From the NCBI GenBank assembly GCA_037962975.1, contig CM075675.1, positions 102,291,718 through 102,355,717 of the forward strand: DNA of 64,000 bases. Reading direction: 5' to 3'. The translations under genes were made by a program, and so were the position numbers. Positions 46,701-59,726 of the stretch are shown here, in pieces. How positions within the stretch are numbered: the stretch's first letter is position 1; every line of letters begins with the position of its first letter. The notes beneath the pieces are model-generated. The model saw only the letters and a program-made list of their open reading frames with translations, was not told the DNA's origin and did not search any database. Source of the DNA: Clitoria ternatea. Taxonomy: Eukaryota; Streptophyta; Magnoliopsida; Fabales; Fabaceae.

Positions 46701-49395
46701 AATCAGGAGTTTATTTCTTAGTATTGCGCAATTCCAAATGCACCTTATTGAGTTTATTTCTAACTCTAAATATATATGAATTTTTAATTAGAAGGAAGAC
46801 AAGGAAATCGGGTAATTAATAATTTGAACTATGTTTTGGTGTACATCAAAGGAATGTGAAGCTCAGAACTCTCTATTTTGTATTGCATATATAGCCATGT
46901 GTACTGTGATCTATTTATGTAATCTTAGTACCTTTCACACCATATTATTTGGTTAATACAAATGCTGTATTTGTTTCTATATTCCATTCCTAGTAAGACC
47001 CTATTGACTTTCTTAAAAGAAAAACAAAATTCTATGTATTCATCGTGCCCCTTTTTTTGTATATTTGGTAAGACTAATCATTTTCAGGAGAATGAATTAT
47101 TCTCACCTTTCTCTATAGAAATAAATTGGACGATAAATTAAAACTGAAGATAATTTTCCATAAGCAATAAGCCACTCCAATATTTTTCATAAAAAAAAAT
47201 CTATTACTCACGATGAATTACATTTTCGTATATTAAACATGCATACATGTTTTTAATTGCACAACATATTGTCAAAAATGGCGTAAGAATTGCTTAAATA
47301 CTAAGGCCCCTGATTAATAATAAGATTCTTAAAATATTATTTATTTATTTCTTATTCCGTGTAAATTTGTATAAATTAGGTAGAATCTTATTTTGCTTAT
47401 CTACATCATCACTTGTAGACAACAATATCAGATCATCGGAAGATAGAGAAGAAAGTTCAGCATAAATTTTGAAGATGAAGTACACTGGAAAAAAGGTTTC
47501 ACTTGCTATTATTGGAAGTCAAGAATATGATTATTAATTTATTGTCACTACTCTTATGTGTTCATTATTATGTTTAAGATTCTCGTTTGATGTATACACA
47601 ACCCTAAGAAAATGCTACCTGAAAAAATAAAAATGTGAGTTGTCTCCATCCTCCCTTTTTCGGCATATTTCGGCCTAGAAATAGTTATTGTATTTCTATG
47701 TTAATTATATTTATTTTCGATATCAAATACAATTCAAATATTGGCAGCATTTCTTATAATATTTTATTGGATTAAATATATTTTAAATCTTTAAATTTTA
47801 ACGCATAATTGAGTTTAATCTCTATATTTATTTTACCCTGCATTTGATTAATGTGCTCAAAAAATAGAATGACCCTACACCCGAAATATACATTGGGTAG
47901 TTTACGTTTTTCCTTCCCTTTTAGGTGTTTTTTTATTCTGTTTGTGAAGGCCAAACAATTACAACTTCTTTTAACTAAATAGATAAAGTGTCTTATAGAA
48001 AAGATCATTTCCAATTTGATGGAAGTTGAAAAGGAAGGGATATTGAAGATGGGAAACTATAAACCATGCTCCCTGACATACACACACTTCATCTGTCCAT
48101 TCAAAGAAGTTGTAAATGTTTGGCTTCTACAAAAAAAAAAAAAAATCAAAGAAAATGAAAAATAACAAAAACTAAACAAAATGCAGTAGTGTGGGGATTA
48201 ATGTTATCCTAGTTTTAGAATATTAAGCACAAATACAAAAAAATAAAAATAAACAGAGACTAAAGTCAATTATACTCGAGACCTAAAATATATTTACCCT
48301 ATAGAAAGCCTTCTTTTGTTAAAATACCATCCTTGTGTAATATCTTTTTTTTAATTAGAATAAATAACTAAAACTTTCCCCCTTACTAATCAATTAAAAA
48401 TTCTTCATACATTTTACCAACAAAAATTCTTACCTTCATATTTGTCATTCTCTATATTAGAAGAAAACAACCTTTCCACCAATCTTAAACTTCTAACTGA
48501 CATCTTGCAGCCATTACGAAAATATTTATTTCTTATTATTTTCTTTTACCAGTCTTTATATCCTTGTCACAACTCACATGAGATAAAATTGTGACTAATG
48601 TGAAATAAAAAGAACAAAAATGTTAATTTTCAGGAATTTTACAAAAACGGTGCTCCATATAATAGTCCAAGCTACATGCCTATTACTGTTGGCTGGCTCA
48701 CATATGCATACCTATTTAATCTGTTTTGAGATAATTTTAAAGAAAACATAAAACATAGCCCCATTTTAAAAGTAAAACTGGATAAGAACATGTGGATCTC
48801 ATATTTTGGTTGCAGTATGCAAAATAATGATAGAAAAAAGCTTAAACGGTAAGGTGGTAATTGATAAAATTTTATTTTATTGGAAATTTAGAAATATCTC
48901 ACTACATATGAATATGATAACAGTCAAAGAAATTTACACAGATTTATAAAGGATTAAGAAGAAATCGATTCCTTCTCTCTTTTTTTATCCTAATATTGAG
49001 ATGATTTAATTTATAATCTTTATTGTACTACAAAAAAAAATACTAAATACTAAAATGGTATTTACCCTCTTTTCTCCCCATTAAAACTTACACATAATTG
49101 AATATTTCTATTATTTTATCTCTACCTTTACTAAACCAACAAGGAGACCCTCACCTTTCTTTCTCTTTCTCTTTCCCTTTCCCTTTCCCATCCAAGCTAT
49201 TTAGTGTAGAACTCTTCCTTTTTTATTATATAAAATTTAATACTTGAGTTAAATAACTTGCCGAACAATGAGCATATGAATCCCTACAAATTGCAGACAA
49301 AACGAGGTAGAAACCACAAGGCCATCCAAACTGAGATAAAGAAAACAAGCAAATAATGATTACTCGCTATGCAGTAAATATATCATATTATTATG
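46701..49395. other. Intergenic DNA between the copia relic and the TAF1A-like gene
   Basis: AT-rich DNA with no convincing coding region, apart from a TIR element at 47.8-48.3 kb. The last few hundred bases (up to 49395) should include the 3' UTR of the minus-strand TAF1A-like gene. Its poly(A) site cannot be fixed by eye. Confidence 0.4.
47768..48298. mobile_element. TIR element (MITE-like), about 530 bp
   Basis: The left end (GGATTAAATATATTTTAAAT, later TTGAGTTTAATCTCTATATTTATTTT) is mirrored at the right end (reverse complement GGTAAATATATTTTAGGTC, later TTGACTTTAGTCTCTGTTTATTTT). The inverted similarity extends over 60 bp or more. No clear target duplication was found. Confidence 0.55.
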
Positions 49396-52300
49396 CTATA
49401 TATGAAATTTATTCTTAAAGTTTTGATAAATTCCAAATGAATTTTCCCTGTGCTCATCCAAGAACAACAATAAATCCTTATTATTTTCTTTTTCTAAATG
49501 AGAATAAGCCTTCACAACATAGCTGAACTCCCGTCCATACATATACGATGCACAGACTGCTTTGTAAGCAAGTAACTGCAAATCACCTGCTCCATATAAA
49601 GTTTGGAAGAACAGATTAACATGGCTAAAATAAAACATAGACACTACATCATTGTAGATTTTTCATTGTCATCTAATCATATGATACCAACATCACTAAA
49701 AAAGTTTAACTTCCTAGTTAAGTGTTAACGTAGTCAATCTCCTCAAATAATATGATAATACATAATTAAATAATAGTGTAAATTATTTTCATGAGTAAAC
49801 TCTTAGACCAATCTTTGATATTGTATAGACTGAAGATTTATTCTGGTCTTAAGATTTTATAAACCTTAATTTAGTCCCCTGATTTTATAAAAAGTTATTC
49901 ATGTTAATTATTTTCTATTTTATTTTCACTGTAACTTTATATAAAAGAACTGAATGTTGTTTTACAATAGTCAAAAGATTGAATTGAAGTTTTTAAAATC
50001 TTAGGGACTAAGATATTCTATTCATACAATACCATCTCTAAGGGTTTGCTCTTATTTTTTTACATTTAAGAGTAGATCAAAATTAAACACTAAATATATT
50101 ACATACCAGCTTCAATCTCTGATTCAAGTTTGCTATTGCTGAAATGTCTTGTCAGCCACCACCTACATCGAAGCCTCCAAGATTTTCCTGATACACCATC
50201 TGTAAATATTTTAGGGGTTTTGCTGGTGGAACAATGTTGCCTACGTCCATCTTCATTTTGAAGGGAGCATGCAGACATACAGTCTTCTTCGTAGCAAGAC
50301 AGTCTAGAGAAACATGAAGAGAATTCCCTCCATGTGTTGTCTTCTGCATCTGTAGCATCTAAATGTAAAGCAATCATTTCCAGCATAGATTCAATACTAT
50401 AGTCTCCTGCAAAGTTTCATAAGAAACCAATTGTAAGAGGATAGGAGCTATCAGTTCAGCTTTTGTACTTATTGCATTAGTCCTTTCTAGTTTCTATTTT
50501 AGCACTGCTCAAAGTATAGGTTGGTTAACCTTAACAACCTGACCTAGTTTTAACCAAACTGTATAAATACAGTTGGCTCTCTTGCTTTTCCCTCATTCAA
50601 TAACAGATTCACATTTTCTGTTTCTCTCTCTAGCTTACATTCTCTCTAACTCTACTATATAGTACATGGAGCTCAGTTCTGATCCGAGGCTCACGTTTTA
50701 GAGACATGGCTTCTGTTACGCCACCTCCACCTTCGCACGATGATGATCCGAGGCTAACTTTCTTCTTCTCTTGAACGTTCTGATGATGTTCTCACATGCA
50801 ATTTCAGAAAAACTCAACTTCAAAAATTACATATTGTGGAAGCAGCAAGTTGAACCAATTATCACAGGACATAACCTTCATTCCTTTCTTCTTAATCCAC
50901 CGATTCCGTTTAGGTTTGCTTCAGATGCTGATCGTGCGAATCTTGAGTTTCTTGTTTGGGAACAAGATCAACTTCTTCTCTCTTGGCTTCAATCCTCAAT
51001 TTCAGCTCTGATCTTGTCTCGCATGATAGGTTGAGTTCACTCATACAAGAAACTCAAACTCGTGACAGCTTCAGTCTGTTTCTGAATATGTTCTTCGCAT
51101 CAAATCTATCGTCAATTCTCTTTTTGCTGTTGGTGATTATGTGTCCTTACATGAACAGCTTAACGTAATCTTGCAAGGTTTACCTAGGGAGTTTGAGTCG
51201 ACTGTGACTTTTATCAGCAGCAAAGTTGATCCTATGTCTATTGAGGATGCTGATGCATTGCTTCTAGCTCATGAAGCTCATTTAGAGCAATATAAAGAGG
51301 ATGCTACTGAAATTTCTGTTCATCTCACTCACCAATCTGCTCCTAGAAATAACACTTCATACGTACAAGTTCATGCTGCTACTCACAGAATCTGCTAATC
51401 CACGAAGCTCCTCCAAATTCTTGAACGCTTTGCAATCCTTCTCAGGATATGGAGGAAAATTCTGAAATTGTGGCTCTCACGGCAGATTTCAAGGGAAAGG
51501 TCAATCCCAGACTCAATGTCAGCTATGTCACAAATTTGGCCATGATGCTTCCATGTGCTATCATCGATTCAATCAACACTATGCTCCACGACCTCAACCC
51601 TGGAATCCTAGGCCTCATTCAAGATTTTATCAGTGTCATCCTAAGCATTTGTGCCTCCTGTTGGCATGCCACAGGCCCACATTGCCAATTCTGTTGGCTC
51701 TGATCCTTCCCAAGTGTGGTATCCTGACTCTGGCACCTCGATGCATTTCTCCAATTCCTCACAAAATTTCCAGCAGCTGACACATTTTGAGGGAGTCAAG
51801 GGACCAGATCAGGTTTTCATTGGGAATGGCCAAGGTTTGCCTATTGTTTCTACTGGTTCTATGGTGTTTCAATCTCCTTTTAATCCTAAAATTCATTTCC
51901 AATTGTCTAACATGCTTTTAGTCCTCTACATCACCAAAAATCTGCTAAGTGTCAGTAAATTTGCTCATGATAACTGTTTTTGGAATTCATTTTAACCATT
52001 GTGTGGTTGAATCTCAGGTCTACAGTGAACCACTTCTCTATGGCTCTGTTGGTCCTGATGGTCTCAATCAATTTCCAGCTCTTGGCAACCTTTCTGTTGA
52101 AGATTCAGCATCATCAACTTCCACTCCTGCTGCTATAACAGCTTCTGCTTCATTATCCAATGTAACCTTGCCTATATGGCATTCTAGAATCAGATTAGGC
52201 CATCCAAATTTGGATAATCTAACCACTGTACTAAAATCATGTAATATTCCCATAATCAATAAAAGGTCTCTAGAATTTCAGACTCCTCGTTGTCTTAGCA

Positions 52301-55300
52301 AAGCTCTTTGGTTACCCTCTCATTCATCTTCTCATAACTATAAATTATTGAAGTTAATTTACAGTGACCTATGGGGACCTTCCCCTGTTACTTCCTCTCT
52401 CGGTTTTACCTACTATATCACCTTTGTGGATTCTTTCTCTAGGTTCACTTGGATCTAACTAATTAAATCAAAATCAGAGGCTCTCTCTGTTTTCCAACAG
52501 TTCAAGAAACTAATTGAGTTACTATTTAACACTCAAGTTAAATCTGTTCAAACCGATTGGGAGGTGAATACAAGCCCTTTACTAAATTTCTGACTGATCA
52601 TGGTATCATCCATAGGGTTATTTGTCACCAACCCACCATCAAAATGGCGTCATTGAAAAAAAGCATCGACACATTGTCGACCTTGGTCTAACCTTGCTTG
52701 CCCAAGCTAATCTTCCAATTAAGTTTTGGGGCTATGCCTTTCAAACCGCAGTGTACCAAATCAATCGTCTCCACACTGCCCCTTTATATCAGTGTTCCCC
52801 TCTTTTGTGTGTGCTTGTTTCCCTCTTCTAAGACCCTACAACCATCATAAATTTCATTTTCGCTCTCAAGAATGTCTCTTCCTAGGATATTCTACCTCTC
52901 ATAGAGGTCATAAGTGTCTAGCTCCTGATGGTAAACTGTACATCTCCAAGGATGTCCTGTTTAATGAAACCAGATTTATATTTGGAACTGTTTCTACAGC
53001 CAGCACACCACCAGCACCCTTGCAAATTAAAGCCTTTTGTGATGCTGATTGGGCTTGAGATCCAGATGACAAGAGGTCTACATCTTCTGCCTGTGTTTTT
53101 TTAAGACCTAATCTAGTGTCCTGGTGGTCCAAGACACAGTCAGTTGTCACTAGGTCCACTACAGAGGCTGAGTACAGGAGCCTGGCCTTAGCTACTCAGG
53201 AGGTTCTACGGCTCCAATCTCTTCTTACTGAGCTCAAAGCTCCCTTCACTGTTCCCCTTATTCATTGTGACAACCAGAGCACATGGCTCTCTCCCACAAT
53301 CCTGTGCTTCACGCAAGGACTAAGCATTTAGAACTTGATCTTTACTTTGTTCAGGAAAAGGTCATTCAAAAGCAGCTTCAAGTAGTACATATTCCATCTC
53401 TAGATCAAGTAGCTGATGCCCTCACAAAATCTTGTCTCCTACAAGATTTCTAGAATTCAGGTCCAAGCTGCAAGTGGATGATTCATCCTCCTCCTCCCCC
53501 ATTTGAGCTTGCAAGGGAGTGTAAGAGGATAGGAACTATCAGTCCAGCTTTTGTACTTATTGCATTAGTCCGTTCTGGTTTCTATTTTAGCACCGCTCAT
53601 TGTATAGGTTGGTTAACCTTAACCACCCGAGTTAGTTTTAACCCAAGTGTATAAATCCAGTCGGCTCTCTTGCTTTTCCCTCATTCAATAACAGGTTACA
53701 TTTTCAGTTTCTCTCTCTACCTTCTCTCTAATTCTAATACCAATTAGTGACATATGCATAATATCTTTAAGCATATAATGATATTGCTTTTCTATGGCAG
53801 AGGAATAAAGTTATCACAAGCAAATATTTCTAATTTGGCAGTTACTCGAAGTAGCTAAAATACAAAACATAAAACCCCTTTTCTGGCTGAGATTGGTCTC
53901 AAATTTCAACACAACAAAGAAATAGATATAAATTATTCAAATCATACAAAAGGTATGGCCAGAATTAAGGTACCATTTTTGTGCATCTTGATAAGTTTTG
54001 CTAAGGCATCACTACATGTTGGATCCTTCTTCAATACATCCTCAAAACAGCTAACAAGCAAGAGAGTGTTGTTTCGATCAAAACGCTCCAAGAGAGCAGC
54101 CCTTACTCTGCAAGTGTGAGTGGATCAGTAACTATGTGCACATAACAAAGAACATTATGAGCAAAATACAACAACTTGCTTCTTTCAGAAATTGATGGTT
54201 TGATGACGATATTGGGATATACCTCATAGGGAGTACAGAGGCTGGATTACAGCATTGCTCCTCAAGCATCTTTAGAGCCTCATCAACATGACCTCCAATC
54301 AGCAACAGCTGGCAACAAAACAATAAAGTGAAGACATTTATCAGTGCTGTCATCATCATCTTGCGACAAATATTATTATTACTAGAAAGGGAAAAACTAT
54401 TAGCATCATTGCAATATTGAGAAGCAAAGAAACTAGCATGATATCCTACAACAGTTCCAAAACTGATTTTTAGTTTATCAAACAACTCTTTAAACAAAAT
54501 ATAAAATGTAGTTTAGGGGTTTCAAACAAAGAAAGCTAATTGAAATGTATGCTCCATACCTGTATCAATGGAAGTAATGCTGCAGGAGTAGAGGGTGTCG
54601 AGTTGAGAGCTAGCTTAAAATATTTTACTGCATTTTTATAATAGCCATCATGCAGATTTCTTCGCAAATACATGAACTCCTCAAGCTTGTTCTCATCAGA
54701 AAAACGCAAGGGCAACAACCACAAATCAAGTTCCCCTAAGTAAATGCACAAAAAAGAAAATAGTGAGAATAATCCCCAAAGAGTAGTCACTATCTAAACC
54801 TAGAAATGCTGAGTGATATTTAGACCAAAAAACTAATCAGAGTTAGCTACAAATAATCATAGGCAGAAGAAAAATTACAATCTAGCCTCATAAGCGTAGT
54901 GAGAAAGAAAAAAACAATATTTTCAGTCCGAGAAAAAAATTAGGTAGTAAAGTCCCTATGCAAGTAAGTGTCTGCGCACAGTCTCAGACAGGTGTGTCCA
55001 CAAGAAATAGATTTTATCCAGCAGAACAAATAGGCAACTTACCGAGAGCATGCAAGGTTTCCTGTTCAAAACCTCCACTGTTAGAATGTTCTTCAGAATT
55101 CCTGTAAAAGCCTTCCGGCTGAAAGTTGTGATGTGGGTTTTCTGTATTGTTAACATTAACCTCCATGTTTTCATTGAAGCCAACATCCCTAGATATCTGC
55201 TTATCATTCATGACAGAGGCATCTGAATCATGTAGATATTGGGAGTCAGCCATGCGTGATTCAACTGTATTATGCCACTCTGATTGTCCAGTTTCGTTGC

Positions 55301-58295
55301 TGAATGAGGTTCCTTCCATATGTGAGTTCTCTAGCTCGTCAAACTGGTCTGAATTTCTCCACTGGAATTCTCTGGGGATAGAAGAATACCACAGCTCATA
55401 GTATGTCATACCCATTATCATATTTGACACGGGAGCGATGTCAACTCTTCCTTGCTCAAGGCTAAATGAGAAACCAAACGACAAAAACAAAAGTAAGAGA
55501 AAAGAGAAAGAAAGGGAATATGAGGAAGAAGAAAAGATTAGCACCCAAACCCCCCTTTATATGTTATTTCCCAAAACCAGAAATGTAAATTTGAATGTAT
55601 CCAACCATCTAGCTGCACCAGCAGGATCGTTCCTTGGCTACTTATATATAGTATACTGATAGTGATGGTATATAATAAATGGAATAACTATAGAACAGTG
55701 ATTGCCAGAGTATTGAAACCTCATATTTTTTCCATGTATCTATAGAGGGCAAATTGCTTGAAACATCAAACCCTATCAGCCATGTATCTTTCTTGGGATC
55801 AAGTATCTTCAAGGTGGTGACTAATTATAAGCTACTCAATTCCCAAATTCTCAGGGCATGACTTATCTCAATTTCATCCCCTTTAGCACTGGGTCAATTA
55901 TCACTCAATCATTTGGAATTGGAATATTGACTTTATGCTTATGTGTCTCTATTTATTTGTTATAAAAACTTGTCTACTCTAAATGGCAGTGTTTTAACCC
56001 ATCAATATAAAAAAATGGTGAATAAGATAGTCCATGGTCATAACAAGTAGCCAAGTATCATAGCCCATGGTCAAGAATAAGACATTATTCCTAAATATAT
56101 AGGGAGGATTAGAATAACAATGATAATAATCATTAAAACCTTGTCAATTAATATGGACAATACAAGTTTTATTGAAAGATATACAACCTTCAATGAAAAT
56201 ATAATAATATTGGTAGACAACTAGCTCACCATATTATACAGAGACATCTCATGATGCAATTCATAATGCACAGGGGTAAAGGAAAAACATTAAAAATTAA
56301 ATTGCATACCATAGAGCAAGCTGATATGCATCCCCAGCATTGCCTTGCATAAGACAGAATAACATGAACTCCAAATGGACTGCATGTCTGCTCTGCTCCA
56401 CAAGTAAAATTCTACATTAAAAAATGAATCCTTAACAATCAAATCAAGCTCAGAACATAAATTCATAATTAAGTTTCAATCGCAAAATATATTTATTAAT
56501 CAATAACAATTAAAGTCTAGAGTTTGATGACATCGTTTGCATGATGTAGTAGAGTTGTCCACCCGCAGGTTGAAACATAACAAAAAATGGGAACAAGCAT
56601 ATAATTGCAACCCTGGTTGCTCTCACTTAACTTTTCACTTGTAATAAATTAATAAAAAAAATTAAATGACCAATATAATCAGATCTAGAGATTTGGGAGC
56701 TGGTTTGTCTAAAAAAAACATTTCTTTTCATCATTAATAAAAAATTCGTCACCTTGTTTTCACTTTGTTTCCTATTTTCAAATTATGTTCATTATTTCCT
56801 ACGCAAATCTTTCACAAGGTTGCATGTTTGTAAACATTAATGAGAAAAGGAAAGAGAAACAGAAAACATTCTATCAAAATCAAACCAAAGTAGTCTCTAG
56901 GAGTCTTTGACAATGCAGCTTCAATGTTGAACACAAAGCATTCTACTCATAAGAATAACTAGAATAATTGAGAATAGAGATGGGAATGCCAATGTAGGGG
57001 GGGATTTCTTAAGTATAGAATAGAACATAAAGTTTACCATTGTAAAGTTAGGGGGGAAAGTTTCTGAAACAAACCTCTACAGGCCAACTCTTCATTGATC
57101 CAATTTTCTTCGACCATAAATCATAGAGGTTCTTGATTCTTGTAGGTTTAACAGAATGATTTTTCACATGCTTAAGAAGCTCCAGTAAAATCTACATATA
57201 TATCAACACATCTTCTGGTGTTCAGAAATTAACTCAGGATATCAACAATAGAAGAAATTACAGTAACCAAGCAACTAAGTCAACAGCTTCTAAGGAGGAG
57301 TGAAACAGAATGGAAACAAGAGTAAGGCAAATCATGTAATTTTGATTGACATGTAAATCAGTATAAAATACTCAAGAATCATGTGATCATTTCACTTCTA
57401 ACTATCAGAACCCTTTGAATGAGCCTTCTCCACTGGCCAGACTCTAATGTCTATAAATGTCAGCTATCACATGTAATGTAAGAAAACTTTTCTTTTAAGA
57501 CTAACACTCCAATATTCAAAACCACCATAAAACCAAAAATTCTCAAATTTGGCCTTAAGTTTCAATAGCGGTCCCACAAACCTTAAAACAAAAGGTACAT
57601 CTCTCCGAAACAAAAATCCCCATGAAACCAAAATCAAAACACCCTTTTCATCAGATCGAGTGAACTCTATATTTCTCAAATAGATGTTTTAAAACTAAGG
57701 ATATCATTTGGCCAACAGTCGGAGGAATCAAACTTCTGACAACATGTATTAAGGACTTAACTATTTACCAACTGGGGCTGTGATGTGGTGGTCAAATAGA
57801 TTATGGCATTATGATCATCAAACAACAAAACCAATACATTAACATTTTGGAAGTAAATGAAACTTAAAACCACACCGCATCACATCACAGTCACACCATA
57901 TTCTCAAAAACCCCTTTGACACAAATTTCTGGAATTTGGAATTCATGGAGAAGAACAATCACAAAGGGTACCCAAAACTTAAGACGGTTGGTGAGGGGAG
58001 ATTTGTCGTTACGCGTTCCCTTCAGGTAGGCACTGAGAACACCACTGGCAGCAATCCACTGATGGTGGTTGACAAGCCTCCGTAGAAGGTAGCGCAACCT
58101 AGTACGGTGTTCCATCCTTAGAGGTTTGGGACCCAAACCCAAAACATAGGAAGGCCTCGTCAGCGACAACAGGATTCTCTGTGCAAGCTTCTCTCGCGAT
58201 GCCATGTGTCCATTCTCGTTGACCATGGACAGCTTCCTCTTACGCTGTTTTGACTTCTTGGCGCCGTTTTCTGTGTCCGATAGTTCAACGTCCAT
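49396..58295 (-). CDS. TAF1A-like subunit of the RNA polymerase I initiation factor (SL1/TIF-IB)
   Basis: Nine exons join in frame to about 609 residues: 58295-57972, 57191-57075, 56392-56310, 55461-55043, 54735-54560, 54308-54223, 54107-53974, 50406-50107 and 49586-49396 (stop). All introns are GT-AG. The N-terminus is basic (KKSKQRKRKL), fitting nuclear import. The rest is helical with TPR-like features (HHQWIAASGVLSAYL; AGDAYQLALCLEQG; GHVDEALKMLEEQC; NTLLLVSCFEDVLKKDPTCSDALAKLIKMHK), and the C-terminal exon reads GDLQLLAYKAVCASYMYG. This matches plant proteins annotated as TAF RNA polymerase I subunit A (Arabidopsis At1g53200, from memory). In animals TAF1A helps bring Pol I to the rDNA promoter; the role here is inferred. 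The start is the ATG at 58295; the codon nine bases upstream is GTG. Intron 7 holds a copia element. Confidence 0.78.
49794..50050. mobile_element. MITE-like inverted-repeat element in intron 8 of the TAF1A-like gene
   Basis: The left part (GAGTAAACTCTTAGACCA, then GATATTGTATAGACTGAAGA) is mirrored on the right (reverse complement GAGCAAACCCTTAGAGATGG, then TATTGTATGAATAGAATATC), and inner segments around TTAAGATTTTATAAACCTT also pair. Ends and target duplication are uncertain. Confidence 0.45.
50432..50657 (+). repeat. 5' LTR of the intronic copia element
   Basis: It aligns with 53520-53739. By eye about 19 substitutions and two small indels separate them over 220 bp, so the insertion is much older than the chromovirus at 29.5 kb. 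It has a TATA-like GTATAAATACAG (about 50564) and a CT-rich end. A degenerate primer-binding site (GGAGCTCAG) follows. Confidence 0.85.
53520..53739 (+). repeat. 3' LTR of the intronic copia element
   Basis: It begins TGTAAGAGGATAGG and ends near CTAATA, immediately before the second CCAAT target copy. TATA-like text GTATAAATCCAG lies near 53650. Confidence 0.85.
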
Positions 58296-58687
58296 TATTG
58301 ACACAGCCCAGTAGCTGCCCCCTACGAGTAATCACATATAAATGATGTTATTAAAATTTAAATAAGACTACAAAATTAGTATTTTAATATTATATCAAAT
58401 GACAATTAAATTAAAGCGTTCATTTTACATCTTATAACAATATAATCAGTGTTATTAAAGATATATCTTCAGAGTAAGAAGATTAACACAGTAGCAAAAT
58501 TACACCGTAGCAACTAGCAAATTACCAAATTCAGAGCAAGAAGATCAACACAGTAGCAACAACCAAAGTACCAAATTCAGAGCAAGAAGGTTAACACAGT
58601 AACAAATTACACAGTAGAAACTACCAAAGTACCAATTTCAGAGCAAGAAAATTAACACAGTGGCAAATAGCAAATTACCAATTTACC

Positions 58688-59055
58688 TGCAAAACGCGAC
58701 CTGAACGGAGAACTCACAGGCCACAGCGTCGAGCGAAAGTCGAAACTAAACGGAGAGGGTCGTGCAGTGCGAACTGAACGGTAACGCTGCTGAACCTCTA
58801 ATTCTGAATGGATCGCAAAACTGAACAAAGCCTGCAGAGGCGTCGCCCGAAATTGGCAAAAGAAAACAGAGGGGGTCACGATTTGCGAAACTGAAGTTAC
58901 TGCACGAACTTGCACACTTGCGCCTTGCCAGTCGCCGGTCGGAGAACGGACGCGCCGGTGGCTTTGTGGCGGTGCGGGCTGAACAATGAACGCCGACGGA
59001 GAGGCGGTGTGATGGTGCGGTCCCTAACTTACGGAGAGAGAACGTGGTACACCGT
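58688..59055 (-). promoter_or_regulatory. Probable 5' UTR exon and core promoter of the TAF1A-like gene
   Basis: A GC-richer block upstream of the ATG ends at a good donor on the minus strand (GTTTTGCAG|GTAAATTGG near 58687), which suggests a non-coding first exon spliced to the ATG exon. Just upstream on the minus strand, CCCTAACCCTAAG (about 59061-59075) includes ACCCTA, the core of the telo-box found in promoters of many plant ribosome-biogenesis genes. Open frames across this block resemble no known protein. Transcript limits are inferred. Confidence 0.45.
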
Positions 59056-59086
59056 GCGGTCTTAGGGTTAGGGCATGAGAGTGTCG

Positions 59087-59305
59087 TGTAAGGTCCAATT
59101 AGCAAACCAGTTAGATCCTATCTTAAGATTAGCAATCAGTCATGATTAGAATTCTATTAGATAAGATTTGAAGTGGGGTTATAAATATCACCTTTATGTA
59201 TTGATAGATTTATGAATAAAGTTTATGAATGTTTCTTTTCCTTTTTTATTGTTTGATCAAAGACTAAGTGTAGTTATATTGAAAATCTATTTTTCAATTG
59301 TGACA
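59087..59305 (+). repeat. LTR (219 bp) of a gypsy-type element next to the TAF1A-like gene
   Basis: The segment runs TGTAAGGTCC to TTGTGACA and contains TTATAAATATCACC (TATA-like, near 59179) and GAATAAAG (polyadenylation-like, near 59214). ATTGGTATCAG follows immediately and fits a tRNA-iMet primer-binding site. A gag-like reading follows, so this is a 5' LTR in plus orientation. Confidence 0.7.
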
Positions 59306-59726
59306 ATTGGTATCAGTTTGCTAGGTAACGATGATGATTAGAGACTAGTATAGATCAATTCGAAAAAACCTTGTTCAAAAAATCTACAACGGCAACACAA
59401 AAAACCTTGGAAACAATGTAGAAATCAATTGAAGGCCTTGTTGTAGTAGTAACAACTTTCACGATGGCAAAAAGATCAAACAATTGCATGACAATCATAA
59501 TGAAATGCCAGAAGCCACACCTTCGGTAGTTGAGTGTACACAACTCCAATTCCCACACTTGATGGAACGAATTTCCGTGAATGAAAGGCAAAGGCAGAGT
59601 AGTTTTTTGAGTTGGAAGGTACACTGGAAGAGCAAAGAGGTCATTTATTGTTACTTTCAATGGATGGCAAAGCTTTTTCTTGGCAACAGAACAAAAATCT
59701 CGTAGCCAAATCATGGACACGGATTT
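59306..59726 (+). pseudogene. Gypsy-type gag fragment, 5' part
   Basis: After the primer-binding site, plus-strand frames give decayed gag text, best seen at about 59640-59720 (HLLLLSMDGKAFSWQQNK), equivalent to the conserved M-G-KA--W block of plant gypsy gag. Stops and shifts are present. It is broken at 59726 by a solo LTR and resumes after 63498. Confidence 0.6.

Larger units (their letters stand above)
50432..53739 (+). mobile_element. Internally deleted Ty1/copia element (Ale/Retrofit-like) in intron 7 of the TAF1A-like gene
   Basis: Short LTRs (50432-50657 and 53520-53739) and the 5-bp target duplication CCAAT (50427-50431 and 53740-53744) bound a 3.3-kb element lying opposite to the host gene. 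Plus-strand remains follow copia order: gag (about 50771-51340, EKLNFKNYILWKQQ and LLLSWLQSSIS), protease-like DSGTSMHF (near 51722), pre-integrase (WHSRIRLGHPNLDNL near 52180) and integrase (YITFVDSFSRFTWI; HHQNGVIEKKHRHIVDLGL). RNase H (AFCDADWA; VTRSTTEAEYRSLA) follows directly at about 53025. Reverse transcriptase is missing altogether. The text contains several stops and frameshifts. Confidence 0.9.

Noticed and set aside
58652..59105. Overlapping open frames of 87 and 119 codons upstream of the TAF1A-like gene
   Set aside because: GC-rich 5' UTR or promoter text without family signature; a splice donor at 58687 suggests non-coding exon use.
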